Assembly: GCF_002843235.3 (NCBI RefSeq) | Contig: NZ_CP031123.2 | Location: forward strand, 1-64,000 | DNA: 64,000 bases | Reading direction: 5' to 3' | Source of the DNA: Providencia huaxiensis | GTDB taxonomy: Bacteria; Pseudomonadota; Gammaproteobacteria; Enterobacterales; Enterobacteriaceae | Part shown: in pieces, positions 52,125 through 61,213 of the stretch | Numbering within the stretch: position 1 is the first letter of the stretch | How the letters are laid out: the number at the start of each line of letters is the position of its first letter | Program-made: the position numbers and the translations under genes | Notes under the pieces: generated by a model | What the model saw: only the letters and a program-made list of their open reading frames with translations | The model's database searches: none | What the model was told of the DNA's origin: nothing

Positions 52125-54890
52125 TTACAGGTCGTAATTGACTTGTAACCAGAACTGACGGCCCGGGTCGTAGGACTTCAATACACGGTCTTCAAAGACA
52201 AAGCGGTCAGCAACATTTTTATTGTTAAGAATATTGTTCACTTCGACTGAGAAACCAAAACCATGGGCGAAGTCAGGCTTCCAACCTAAGCGGGTATCCC
52301 ACGTATATTTGCTGGAGAAATGCTGCTTGGTGTACTTACGCACTTGTCCATATTCAGGGTCGACAGCATAGGCGTTGTCGTAGCGAACTGCTTGGTCTCG
52401 AGCCCCCCACCATTGTAAGCGGTTGTACCACGTTAGATCATAATCGTCCCAAACACTGGTCAGTTCTAAGTTAAATTTGAACGGAGAGTTAAAGCTGGTT
52501 GATGGCAATTTCGATGCGTCAATAATTTTGCCGTCATACCAAACCTTATTGAGGTTAACCTTATTGGCTGGGTCGAATGAGTTATAGCCAGAATCTTTTG
52601 GTGTATTACTTTCAGTTTGTTGCCATGTGAGTGATGCTGTCATGACATGGGAAGCTTCTGCCCACTCCCAAGGTTGGCTGTTATTAACGGAAAGGGTCAC
52701 CGTATCATGTGAGCTACGACCGCCATTGTCATACATGCGAATACTGCGTTTATCGGCATCACGGGTGTCATATTTGGTACGAGTTCTGACTTCGTCATAC
52801 CCTTCACGGTGTACATATTGTAAACGCCATGTGGTTGAAAGGATTTCTTGTTGCAAAGCAAGGGTAAGTTCATCGTTATACGGTGTTTTTAGTGAATCGA
52901 TACCTTCGTAATCTTTTTTATTATCCCAATCATTTAAACTTGGATCTAATGAACAGCCCCAATTACAGTTTTGCATACCTGCATTCTGTGCACCATATAA
53001 GGCATAGGTTAGCATTGAACGGCCATAATAACGGTTAGCACCCGCAATCAATAACGTTGAGTTGTCGCCGAAAATGTCATATGAACCGGAAAGTCGAGGG
53101 GCAATATATGTGCGGCTCACAAAGTCATCACGATCTAAACGAATGCCAGGTCGCAGTGTCAATTTGCCATATTGTAAGTTGTCATCGAGAAATAATGCGT
53201 AGTTAGTATAATCTGCGGAGTGCTTACCAGCTTGGAACCGAGTGATATTAGTAAGTTGACCATTCCAATAATCATTTTTATCAATGACACCTGAATAGTT
53301 ATAACGATAAAAATCACTATCTCGTTTATATGTCCCTTTAGTATAGCTGAGCTCACTACCAATAGTTGGGTTATGCGTAATACCTAAGCCATCTTCAATT
53401 GAGGTGAATCTCATAACTGCTTTTGCTGTTTGGCTATTTTGTTCAGAGATTAAATCACCTTGTCCGCCACTACGTAGGTATTTCCGGTTATCCCAGTTAT
53501 AGTCAGAGTCCATTGCGAGAACTTCGACATAATAGTTTTGGTCATTGGCTCGCTCATCTTTTAGTTGCTGAGTACTTGCTGTTAGCTCTAACTGACCAAC
53601 TTCAAATTGGTGTTTGAAAACGCCTGTAAAACCTAAACCTTTATGTGTGCTGTCATAACCTGAATTCATGATAGTAGAAGTAAATAAGCGGCTATCATAG
53701 TCAGCATAGTTTGCCGAAAGGTCCAAGGAGCTTTTATCAGAGAGATCAATGGTATATTTCAAAAAGTAGTTATCAGAAGTCCTTTTTTGATCTTTCTTTC
53801 CAGTTAGACCGTCTGTCATTTCCAATTCGCCATCGCCATTTATCATTGCGGCACCATCATTGGCGAGCGTCATCGGGATCGTCGAACTACGACGTGAAGC
53901 GGAGAAAACTAACCCTGAATTTTCACTCACCCCTAATTCAAACCAGCCACCAAAGTCATTTTTATCATAGCGGTTTTGGAAACGAGCTGGGTTGGCGGTA
54001 TCATTTTTGGTGGTATCAATCCCTTGCGATGAATCGTGGAACAAATTATTCCAACCGGAACGGGTTAAGCGGTAATAGGCGTGAGCGCTATTTTCCCCTT
54101 GCCAGCGACGGCTATTGACTTCCACTGTTCCTCCCGTAAATCCGCCAAATTCGACTGGAATGTTATTGTCATACACTGTCATGCTGTCGATAAGGCGGCT
54201 ATCGATATAGATCCCTTGGTCGCTACTGCTCAGGCGGGTTGAAGTTTCACCGAGACCGTTGTCTGCAGGGTCAAAATCGTTGTTAAAGCTTACGCCATCA
54301 AGGCGATAGGCATTTTGGTAACTGCTTGAACCATGAATTGAGATGCGGGAAGGTTTGATTTCCCCTTGGTTCATTGAGTTGCTGTCATTATTGGCAAATT
54401 GGACAGCAGGGTTAGTTTTCATCAAATCCGTAATATTGCCATCACCCGTATTTCTTTGGCTAATTTCTTCAGACGTCACGTATTGCGGTGCTGATATCAC
54501 ATCTGTCGCAGGGTGGTTCTGAACAACGTCAGAGACTTGGGTTTCTGGTAATACCAATGTGCCTTGGTTTAAATTTTGCTGACGAATAACGAAAACACCA
54601 TTTTCATTGATTAACTCTAATCCGCTACCGATGAGTATTTTTTGTAATGCGGTTTGTGCGGAGTAGTTGCCAGACAATGCAGGTGCGCGTAAGCCACTTA
54701 ATTGGCCTTTATCATAGAGCAATTGGATTTGCCCTTGGCGGCTAATTTCAGCGACAGAGGTAGCAAGTGATTGTTCTGGTAATGAAAAATTCATTTCTTG
54801 CGCGAAGGCAACTTGACAAGTAATAGCACTACTGACCGCCACAGCAAGGGCGAGCGGCCTTAATCGGCTTTGAGTAAACTGAATAGACAT
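52125..54890 (-). CDS. yddB: TonB-dependent receptor with N-terminal signalling domain (YddB/FusA-like)
   Basis: A 921-residue outer-membrane receptor. Residues 1-30 are a signal peptide (ending VAFA). Residues ~32-102 are a secretin/TonB N-terminal (STN) signalling domain (FSLPEQSLATSVAEISRQ, LLYDKGQLSGLRAPALSG). The plug follows (ISIHGSSSYQNAYRLDGVSF), then a 22-strand-type barrel ending FWLQVNYDL with the terminal aromatic-x pattern. The STN domain means it should signal to the FecR-like protein encoded upstream. E. coli YddB is the same family. Ligand unknown; iron-containing host proteins are the leading possibility by analogy with FusA. Confidence 0.9.
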   Translation of the reverse strand: MSIQFTQSRLRPLALAVAVSSAITCQVAFAQEMNFSLPEQSLATSVAEISRQGQIQLLYDKGQLSGLRAPALSGNYSAQTALQKILIGSGLELINENGVFVIRQQNLNQGTLVLPETQVSDVVQNHPATDVISAPQYVTSEEISQRNTGDGNITDLMKTNPAVQFANNDSNSMNQGEIKPSRISIHGSSSYQNAYRLDGVSFNNDFDPADNGLGETSTRLSSSDQGIYIDSRLIDSMTVYDNNIPVEFGGFTGGTVEVNSRRWQGENSAHAYYRLTRSGWNNLFHDSSQGIDTTKNDTANPARFQNRYDKNDFGGWFELGVSENSGLVFSASRRSSTIPMTLANDGAAMINGDGELEMTDGLTGKKDQKRTSDNYFLKYTIDLSDKSSLDLSANYADYDSRLFTSTIMNSGYDSTHKGLGFTGVFKHQFEVGQLELTASTQQLKDERANDQNYYVEVLAMDSDYNWDNRKYLRSGGQGDLISEQNSQTAKAVMRFTSIEDGLGITHNPTIGSELSYTKGTYKRDSDFYRYNYSGVIDKNDYWNGQLTNITRFQAGKHSADYTNYALFLDDNLQYGKLTLRPGIRLDRDDFVSRTYIAPRLSGSYDIFGDNSTLLIAGANRYYGRSMLTYALYGAQNAGMQNCNWGCSLDPSLNDWDNKKDYEGIDSLKTPYNDELTLALQQEILSTTWRLQYVHREGYDEVRTRTKYDTRDADKRSIRMYDNGGRSSHDTVTLSVNNSQPWEWAEASHVMTASLTWQQTESNTPKDSGYNSFDPANKVNLNKVWYDGKIIDASKLPSTSFNSPFKFNLELTSVWDDYDLTWYNRLQWWGARDQAVRYDNAYAVDPEYGQVRKYTKQHFSSKYTWDTRLGWKPDFAHGFGFSVEVNNILNNKNVADRFVFEDRVLKSYDPGRQFWLQVNYDL

Positions 54891-54972
54891 GGATATCCCT
54901 TATTCTTAAGCTGCACAAAAAGTGTGCGAAAATAGGTCAGCAAAATGATGACTAGTTAAGAAGAGGGTGAAA

Positions 54973-54987
54973 TGAGAATTATCCTCA
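54973..54987. promoter_or_regulatory. Fur-box-like dyad upstream of the receptor gene
   Basis: AATGAGAATTATCCTCA contains the dyad TGAG-N7-CTCA (54973-54987) in the style of enteric Fur boxes. It lies in the 117-bp gap between fecR-like and receptor genes, where a FecI-type promoter is also expected. Confidence 0.5.
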
Positions 54988-55007
54988 CCTGCAAATGAAA
55001 ATATTTT

Positions 55008-55994
55008 TCATTTATTTTTTTTGTTTTGAATAATCAATACGTTATTTTTGTCTCGGTAGACAACTTGTACGGGAAGTAAAGAGGGAAGGGCCTGAAAAAA
55101 CTGTTCTGGCTGATGAGTATTGATGCGACCTGAGATTTTACTCTTCGCCAATTGAGTGGGGGAAAGCTCGATATTTATCGACGAATAGTTTTTAAGTTCG
55201 TCGAGTACCTCTGAAAGCGGTTTATCAACAAAAATTAACTCACCAAAACGCCAACGAGCCACATCTAGCGGGTTGATTTGTTGGCGAGTGATTGGGCTAT
55301 TTGGTGATTGACTGACTGCGCTGTCTCCGGCAAGTAAGAATACTGGCTGTTTGCTTGCTGCATCTTCAAAACTGACAATGCCTTTGCTGACATTCACGGC
55401 AACTTGCTGAGCCACTTTATTAATTTCAAATTCTGTCCCCACCACTTGAATACGTCGGTTATCAGCTTGAACAACAAAAGGCCGATAAGGGTTGGATTTG
55501 ACTTTGAAGTAAACATTTCCCTGTTCTAGATACAGGTTACGTACCGGGGTTTCATAGGCAACATGAATGCGTGTATTGCGGTTGAGAAATAGCTGGGAGC
55601 CATCAGGCAATGTGACTTCTTTAGGCGTATTCGTTGCTACTAAAGTCATATTATTGAGCAACATTGCAGGCAAGTGGCTGTATGGCAAAAACAAAATAGC
55701 CGCAATGAAAAATGCTGCTAGGGTATTGCCCAAAGGGCGCCATAAGCGAAAAAAAGGGCGTTTTTCCTTGGGGAGTGTTGTACTAGCAGGGCGCGGCATG
55801 TGATCAAAATCGCGCCATAGCCCAGCGATTGCATCATAAGCTCTTGCATGTTCAGGTGACGCTGCAATCCATTGTTTGAATTGCTCAGTTTCAAGGGCAC
55901 TGATTCGTTGGCTGTGCATGCGGGTAAACCACAGCGCAGCCTCTTCATCAATGCGACTTTCATCATCTGCTGTTTGCAAAGAGTCGTGTGTCAT
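55008..55994 (-). CDS. fecR: FecR-like anti-sigma/sigma regulator
   Basis: A 328-residue inner-membrane signal transducer. The N-terminal ~80 residues are cytoplasmic (DUF4880-type: EEAALWFTRMHSQRISALETEQFKQW and ARAYDAIAGLWRDFD). One membrane helix lies at ~90-108 (LAAFFIAAILFLPYSHL). The periplasmic FecR domain includes EVTLPDGSQLFLNRNTRIHV and VVGTEFEINK. It should receive the signal from the receptor STN domain and control the sigma factor. Its start overlaps the sigma gene stop by one base. The symbol denotes family similarity, not the citrate system. Confidence 0.88.
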   Translation of the reverse strand: MTHDSLQTADDESRIDEEAALWFTRMHSQRISALETEQFKQWIAASPEHARAYDAIAGLWRDFDHMPRPASTTLPKEKRPFFRLWRPLGNTLAAFFIAAILFLPYSHLPAMLLNNMTLVATNTPKEVTLPDGSQLFLNRNTRIHVAYETPVRNLYLEQGNVYFKVKSNPYRPFVVQADNRRIQVVGTEFEINKVAQQVAVNVSKGIVSFEDAASKQPVFLLAGDSAVSQSPNSPITRQQINPLDVARWRFGELIFVDKPLSEVLDELKNYSSINIELSPTQLAKSKISGRINTHQPEQFFQALPSLLPVQVVYRDKNNVLIIQNKKNK

Positions 55995-56530
55995 TACAAA
56001 TTATTGCCCTGATTATCAAGGTGTTTTTTACAGTGAACAAGTGCTGCTGCAATATGTTTTTCCACCATACTGATTGAAATTTCCATTCGCTCAGCAATCT
56101 CACTTTGAGATAAACCATCAAAACGATAAAGCAAAAAAGCTTCTCGTCGACGGGGTGGCAACGTTTCAAGTGCTTCGCTTAGCCGTTGGATCCGTTGCTG
56201 ATGTTCCAATATTTCACTGGGATCAGCTTGGCTCTGTTCAAAATGAGACTCATGAGTAACATCATCAATGGATGTTTCCGATCTAGTTTGGCGTTGGTTA
56301 CGTCGCCAATGGTCAATCAAAACATGATTCGCAATTTTAAACAGGTAAGCGCGGCTCTCTTTTACAGGCGTTTGTTCTTTACGGTTTAGCCATAGTGTAA
56401 ACACATCCTGTGATAAATCATCAGCATCATTGCTGTTATCTAGCCGATTGCGGAAAAAGCGCACAAGTTGGCTATATGTTGACTGATACGCACCGCTAAT
56501 TTTACGGGCAAGAGATTTATCAATAGTCAT
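55994..56530 (-). CDS. fecI: FecI-like ECF sigma factor
   Basis: A 178-residue ECF sigma factor. Region 2 is seen in YSQLVRFFRNRLDNSNDADDLSQDVFTLWL and KESRAYLFKIANHVLIDHWRR. Region 4 is LPPRRREAFLLYRFDGLSQSEIAERMEIS. It directs RNA polymerase to promoters of iron-uptake genes, presumably the receptor operon. I chose the ATG at 56530; a GTG at 56560 would add ten residues. A Fur-box-like site lies 112 bp upstream. The symbol indicates the family only. Confidence 0.88.
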   Translation of the reverse strand: MTIDKSLARKISGAYQSTYSQLVRFFRNRLDNSNDADDLSQDVFTLWLNRKEQTPVKESRAYLFKIANHVLIDHWRRNQRQTRSETSIDDVTHESHFEQSQADPSEILEHQQRIQRLSEALETLPPRRREAFLLYRFDGLSQSEIAERMEISISMVEKHIAAALVHCKKHLDNQGNNL

Positions 56531-56641
56531 TTTACTGGTGTTAATGTCATAAAAGAGCACAATTGTGCTGATTAATAATCTGCTCAGATTACTTTATTAT
56601 TTAAATCAATAAGTTGTTTTAATAATTGTGTTTTTACTAAT

Positions 56642-56660
56642 AATAATGAATATCATTTTT
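56642..56660. promoter_or_regulatory. Fur box between the sigma factor and tonB-like genes
   Basis: AATAATGAATATCATTTTT matches 14 of 19 positions of GATAATGATAATCATTATC. It is centrally placed in the divergent intergenic region and could repress both transcripts when iron is sufficient. Confidence 0.75.
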
Positions 56661-56709
56661 GTTTGTATTATGCCTATAATCTGCAAAAAATAAAGTCGTG
56701 AGGCAGAAT

Positions 56710-57492
56710 ATGAGCAGTATGACGGGCCAGTTAGAGCGCCCGATTTTCCGTCCACTAGGCGGTTTGGTTTTAAGTTGTCTTTTCCATGGAACACTGGCAA
56801 TCATTTTTATCGGGTGGTTTACCTCTTCAATTCCGAAGACTGGGGTGTTACCTCCGGCAATCTCGTTGCAGCTGGGTGTTTATCAGCTTGAACAACAGGC
56901 AGAGCCTGAAATTAACCATGCACCTAAACAACAGATGACAACGCGAGAGGAGTCATTACCTGAAGTTGTTGAAAAGGTCGATAAATTACCTGAGACTGCG
57001 ATCGTAGATAATGGCACGTTAACAAAAGTTAGCGAGAAAAAACGCCCACCGAAAAAGAAAATTCCGCAAGAGAAAAGAGTAATCGAAGAAGCCCCTGTTA
57101 CCACGCAGGAGTCTACGGTGACTTCCGCTCCTGCATCTGGAAGTGAATCTAGCAGCAGTGCGAATTTTTCCAGTAATGCGTCTGCGGCAGTAAGTGGGCA
57201 CCAAGGTTGGCAAAGTGAGGTTCATCAGCGGATAGCCAAAACTAAGCGCTACCCGCGTGCAGCACTGCGTTACCGTTCAACAGGGGTCTCTCATATCAAA
57301 GTGATTTTGGATAGACGGGGTGAAGTGATTGCCGCCAGTTTATTGAATTCATCCGGTACAAAAATATTGGATAAAGAAGCATTGGCGACAATTTCACGTG
57401 CAGCGCCTTTCCCTATGCCACCAGAAACATTGTTGGTCGATGGCCAAGTCGAGTTTGTTGCGCCAATTGTGTTCGACACAACCTCTATTTAA
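56710..57492 (+). CDS. TonB-like energy transducer (FusB-like)
   Basis: A 260-residue TonB homologue. Residues ~18-38 are the membrane anchor (GGLVLSCLFHGTLAIIFIGWF) with the conserved His. The middle is Pro/Lys/Glu-rich (KKRPPKKKIPQEKR) and spans the periplasm. The C-terminal domain has YPRAALRYRSTGVSHIKVILDRRGEV and the end FVAPIVFDTTSI. It is divergent from the FecI-FecR-receptor genes and probably energises that receptor specifically. The ATG at 56710 follows GTGAGG; a GTG at 56698 is in frame. Confidence 0.88.
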   Translation: MSSMTGQLERPIFRPLGGLVLSCLFHGTLAIIFIGWFTSSIPKTGVLPPAISLQLGVYQLEQQAEPEINHAPKQQMTTREESLPEVVEKVDKLPETAIVDNGTLTKVSEKKRPPKKKIPQEKRVIEEAPVTTQESTVTSAPASGSESSSSANFSSNASAAVSGHQGWQSEVHQRIAKTKRYPRAALRYRSTGVSHIKVILDRRGEVIAASLLNSSGTKILDKEALATISRAAPFPMPPETLLVDGQVEFVAPIVFDTTSI

Positions 57493-57501
57493 ATTCAACC
57501 G

Positions 57502-57523
57502 AATAGCCCTTTTGGGGGCTATT
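57502..57523. terminator. Convergent terminator between tonB-like and ytjB
   Basis: AATAGCC and GGCTATT (57502-57523) form a stem that overlaps the ytjB stop codon. It serves both converging genes. Confidence 0.75.
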
Positions 57524-58292
57524 TATCAGACGAATTGGGCTTGTTTTTTGGGGTAGGCCGCTTAGGGCGATAAGGCCGCTGTTCTTTTTTTCGTTTTAAA
57601 CGTGCAGGCTTCGTTGCCGGGGGCGCTTTGCTTCCTTGATTGTCGTCTTCATTACTCTCATCGTCTTCATTATCATCTTGATTCTCATCCGTATTAACGA
57701 CTAGCGGTGGGGCTTGCTTGTGGCCTTTCTTTTTCTTTAAACGCAGTAATGTATTGGCTAAAACGAAGCCAATACATAAGGCGAGTAGAATAAAAATTCG
57801 CAATACATTGGTGCTGTTATCGGCTTGTTGAATTTCAGCGGAAAGGAGCTCTGTATCAATAGTTAAACGTAAATAGCCTTTTGGCTCTTTTGTGCCTTGG
57901 ATGGGAACGACAAGTTGGTATTGAAAATTTTGCAGTGATGAGTTGTCATCTATTGCGAGCCGTTCTTTTACCGTTGCAGGCTCACCGACTTGAGTGATCA
58001 GTGTGCCACTGGCCGTATAGATGCTGGCATCTAAAATATACCTATCTTTTACCACGTTATTTAAATTGGCATTAATTCGTTCTAAATTAAAATCTTTACT
58101 GCCGGGAACAATATAATCAGATAAGCTGAAAGCGACTTGCTTAGCAAGAACATAGGTCAATTGTTTAAATTGCTCAATTCGGCCTTGGTTTTGGCTATTT
58201 CCTAAATAAGAAATACCATGCATGAGTAAAGTTACCAGCGCAACGCAGATAACGATAATAACTGTTTTGTGGAGCTTAAAGGTAAGTTTCAT
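57519..58292 (-). CDS. ytjB: YtjB/Smp membrane protein
   Basis: A 257-residue inner-membrane protein encoded divergently from serB, as in E. coli. It has an N-terminal helix (~10-30), a periplasmic domain (~31-165) and a second helix (VLRIFILLALCIGFVLANTLL, ~165-185). A highly charged C-terminal tail follows, with a D/E/N-rich run and then a Lys/Arg/Pro-rich run (RLKRKKEQRPYRPKR). The tail is longer and more repetitive than I would expect. Function unknown. Confidence 0.85.
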   Translation of the reverse strand: MKLTFKLHKTVIIVICVALVTLLMHGISYLGNSQNQGRIEQFKQLTYVLAKQVAFSLSDYIVPGSKDFNLERINANLNNVVKDRYILDASIYTASGTLITQVGEPATVKERLAIDDNSSLQNFQYQLVVPIQGTKEPKGYLRLTIDTELLSAEIQQADNSTNVLRIFILLALCIGFVLANTLLRLKKKKGHKQAPPLVVNTDENQDDNEDDESNEDDNQGSKAPPATKPARLKRKKEQRPYRPKRPTPKNKPNSSDK

Positions 58293-58461
58293 TGCTTTAT
58301 TGGTGCTCTCGACTTATTTTGAGTATAAAGGTGTCGTTATACTTCAGCGAATATAGGGTTATCTTCCGTTTTAACAGTAAATACATAAGGTCATAAAGCC
58401 TTAAAATTTAGTATAGTGGCTTCGTTCGGCTGCTCGCAACTCTCATTATAAAAAAGTTACA

Positions 58462-58579
58462 CTCTAAATAATTCGAGTTGTATGTAGGCGACAAACGAAG
58501 ATAGTCCGATGAACATACACAAGTATGTGATTCGGCTAGCTGAGCGTAGTCAACAACCAGACAACTTGAAGTATGACGA
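58462..58579 (-). repeat. ERIC-like intergenic repeat, copy 2
   Basis: About 118 bp, inverted relative to copies 1 and 3, with central ACATACACAAGTATGTGAT hairpin and ending TTGAAGTATGACG. It is located between ytjB and serB, upstream of the serB start. Confidence 0.78.
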
Positions 58580-58606
58580 GTATATCGATTACAGGAGCTA
58601 ATTTTC

Positions 58607-59584
58607 ATGTCAACGAGCTTAACCTATTGTTATCTACCCGACGAAATCCAAAAATGGCCGGGGTTGCCATTGTCGTTAAGCGGTGAAGAAGTGATGCCAT
58701 TGGATTATCGTGCAGGTGACAGTGGGTGGTTACTATATGGTCGTGGCTTAGATAAAGCGCGGATCAGTAATTTCCAACAGCGATTAGGGATCGCTATCGT
58801 AATTGTCTCCTCGTGGCGTATTGATGACTACCAAGTGGTCAGAATTGCCGGGAGTATTACCCCTCGAATTAAAAAACTCGCTGACGAATGTTTATTAGAT
58901 GTCGTGCCATTGGGGCAAATTCCACGTTTGCGTTCACCGGGTCTATTACTGATGGATATGGACTCGACAGCTATTCAAATTGAATGTATCGATGAAATTG
59001 CTCGCTTAGCCGGAGTGGGGGAGCAGGTGGCTGAAGTGACTGAGAGAGCCATGCTAGGGGAGCTCGATTTTACGGAAAGCCTACGAGCGCGAGTCAGCTT
59101 ACTTGAAGGTGCAGATGCCGCTATTCTTGACCAAGTGATGGAAACACTGCCTTTGATGCCAGGTTTAACAAACCTCGTGCGTAAATTACAAGCGATGAAT
59201 TGGCACATTGCGATAGCATCCGGCGGTTTTACTTTCTTTGCGGATAATTTACGTCAACGGCTTAAATTGGTGGCTGCTGTTGCGAACCAGCTAGAAGTGA
59301 AAAACGGTAAGCTAACAGGCAAGGTCAGAGGCCCAATTGTGGATGCAAAATATAAAGCGCAAACCTTGGTTAAGCTGGCAGAAAAACTGGAAATTCCAAT
59401 CGAGCAAACTGTTGCCATCGGTGATGGGGCAAATGACCTGAAGATGATCCGTAAAGCGGGGCTGGGTATTGCTTATCATGCGAAACCAAAGGTGTATGCA
59501 AGGGCGAAGGTCGCTATTCGTCACGCAGATCTCATGGGGGTGATGTGTGTATTGAGTGGGGGCCTCAAACACGAAGAACGCTAA
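58607..59584 (+). CDS. serB: Phosphoserine phosphatase
   Basis: A 325-residue HAD phosphatase completing serine biosynthesis. The first HAD motif is DMDSTAIQ with nucleophile Asp117 and Asp119. Motif II is IASGGFTFF, and motif III/IV is VAIGDGANDLKM. The N-terminal ~110 residues are the ACT-like region. It is followed by an ERIC-like repeat and radA, the usual serB-radA-nadR order. Confidence 0.97.
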   Translation: MSTSLTYCYLPDEIQKWPGLPLSLSGEEVMPLDYRAGDSGWLLYGRGLDKARISNFQQRLGIAIVIVSSWRIDDYQVVRIAGSITPRIKKLADECLLDVVPLGQIPRLRSPGLLLMDMDSTAIQIECIDEIARLAGVGEQVAEVTERAMLGELDFTESLRARVSLLEGADAAILDQVMETLPLMPGLTNLVRKLQAMNWHIAIASGGFTFFADNLRQRLKLVAAVANQLEVKNGKLTGKVRGPIVDAKYKAQTLVKLAEKLEIPIEQTVAIGDGANDLKMIRKAGLGIAYHAKPKVYARAKVAIRHADLMGVMCVLSGGLKHEER

Positions 59585-59588
59585 TATT

Positions 59589-59707
59589 CGTCATGGATTG
59601 CGCTGTAGCTGTGTTGGCCGCGCTCGCTAACCCTAGTCACATACTTGTGTATGCTCCTAGGGCTTAGCTTTACTTGCCGCCTTGCTACAACACCATTCAT
59701 TTTGAAT
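59589..59707 (+). repeat. ERIC-like intergenic repeat, copy 3
   Basis: About 119 bp in the same orientation as copy 1, with central GTCACATACTTGTGTATGC. It lies between serB and radA and would be co-transcribed. Confidence 0.78.
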
Positions 59708-59799
59708 ATTAAGCCAAATTAGTATTCAAAATTTTAAGAAAATTTAGAGTGCTGTGGTTCGTCGGTTGTAATACAGAATAATTTTAAGAGGAGTTTGCT

Positions 59800-61185
59800 G
59801 TGGCGAAAGGGGTTAAAAGGGCGTTTGTCTGTAATGATTGCGGGGCGGATTATCCACGTTGGCAAGGGCAATGTAGTGCTTGCCATGCATGGAATACCAT
59901 TACAGAAGTGCGCCTGGCCTCCACAAGCTCTTCATCGCGTAATGACCGCTTAACGGGGTATGCAGGTAATGCGGCTGGTGTGAGCAAAGTTCAGAAATTA
60001 TCTGACATTAGCCTTGAAGAACTCCCTCGTTTTACCACTGGGTTTAAAGAATTTGACCGCGTGCTAGGCGGTGGCGTCGTGCCCGGAAGTGCTATCCTTA
60101 TTGGGGGGAATCCGGGAGCGGGTAAAAGTACCTTATTACTGCAAACCATGTGTTTGTTGTCGCGTGAAATGAAAACCTTGTATGTCACAGGGGAAGAGTC
60201 ATTGCAACAAGTGGCGATGCGAGCACACCGTTTAGGGCTACCGACTGACTCACTCAATATGCTGTCAGAAACCAGTATTGAGCAAATTTGCTTAACCGCA
60301 GAGCAAGAACAACCCAAACTGATGGTGATTGACTCCATCCAAGTGATGCATATGGCTGACATTCAATCATCACCGGGGAGTGTGGCACAAGTGAGAGAAA
60401 CCGCGGCTTATCTCACTCGCTTCGCCAAAACGCGTGGTGTTGCCATCATAATGGTCGGTCACGTCACCAAAGATGGCTCACTGGCGGGACCAAAAGTTCT
60501 CGAACACTGTATTGACTGTTCTATCATGTTAGATGGCGATGCAGATAATCGCTTCCGTACTTTGCGTAGCCATAAAAACCGTTTCGGTGCAGTCAATGAA
60601 TTAGGCGTGTTTGCCATGACAGAACAAGGGCTTAAAGAAGTGAGTAACCCTTCGGCAATCTTTTTGAGTCGTGGTGATGAAATTACTTCAGGAAGCTCCG
60701 TGATGGTAGTTTGGGAAGGAACACGGCCTTTGCTGGTGGAAATCCAAGCGCTTGTGGACCATTCAATGATGTCGAACCCACGGCGTGTTGCGGTTGGGCT
60801 TGAGCAAAACCGTTTGGCCATTTTATTGGCCGTATTACACCGTCATGGTGGTTTGCAAATGTCAGACCAAGACGTTTTTGTTAACGTCGTGGGTGGGGTA
60901 AAAGTGACTGAAACCAGTGCGGATTTAGCCTTATTACTTTCTTTGGTTTCCAGTTTTCGTGATCGTCCATTGCCTAGAGATCTGGTTGTATTTGGTGAAG
61001 TGGGGCTTGCAGGGGAAATTCGCCCTGTACCAAGTGGGCAGGAACGTATCTCTGAAGCAGCAAAACACGGTTTTAAACGCGCCATTGTACCCCATGCGAA
61101 TATGCCCAAAAAATCACCGCCAGATATGAAAGTGTATGGCGTAAAAAAATTAGCGGATGCATTAAGTATTTTGGATGAACTATAA
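59800..61185 (+). CDS. radA: DNA repair protein RadA
   Basis: A 461-residue RecA-like ATPase that assists branch migration in recombination. An N-terminal zinc finger (CNDCGADYPRWQGQCSAC, residues 10-27) precedes Walker A GGNPGAGKST (~100). The RadA-specific KNRFG motif is at ~266, and a C-terminal Lon-like domain follows (GGLQMSDQDVFVNVVGGVKV). All expected motifs are present. Confidence 0.97.
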   Translation: MAKGVKRAFVCNDCGADYPRWQGQCSACHAWNTITEVRLASTSSSSRNDRLTGYAGNAAGVSKVQKLSDISLEELPRFTTGFKEFDRVLGGGVVPGSAILIGGNPGAGKSTLLLQTMCLLSREMKTLYVTGEESLQQVAMRAHRLGLPTDSLNMLSETSIEQICLTAEQEQPKLMVIDSIQVMHMADIQSSPGSVAQVRETAAYLTRFAKTRGVAIIMVGHVTKDGSLAGPKVLEHCIDCSIMLDGDADNRFRTLRSHKNRFGAVNELGVFAMTEQGLKEVSNPSAIFLSRGDEITSGSSVMVVWEGTRPLLVEIQALVDHSMMSNPRRVAVGLEQNRLAILLAVLHRHGGLQMSDQDVFVNVVGGVKVTETSADLALLLSLVSSFRDRPLPRDLVVFGEVGLAGEIRPVPSGQERISEAAKHGFKRAIVPHANMPKKSPPDMKVYGVKKLADALSILDEL

Positions 61186-61213
61186 GCTTTTAATTTAGGT
61201 AAAAGGAAAATAC

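Noticed and set aside
54973..54987. Clear FecI-type promoter in the receptor upstream gap
   Set aside because: I could not find a convincing -35/-10 pair, so only the Fur-like dyad is listed.
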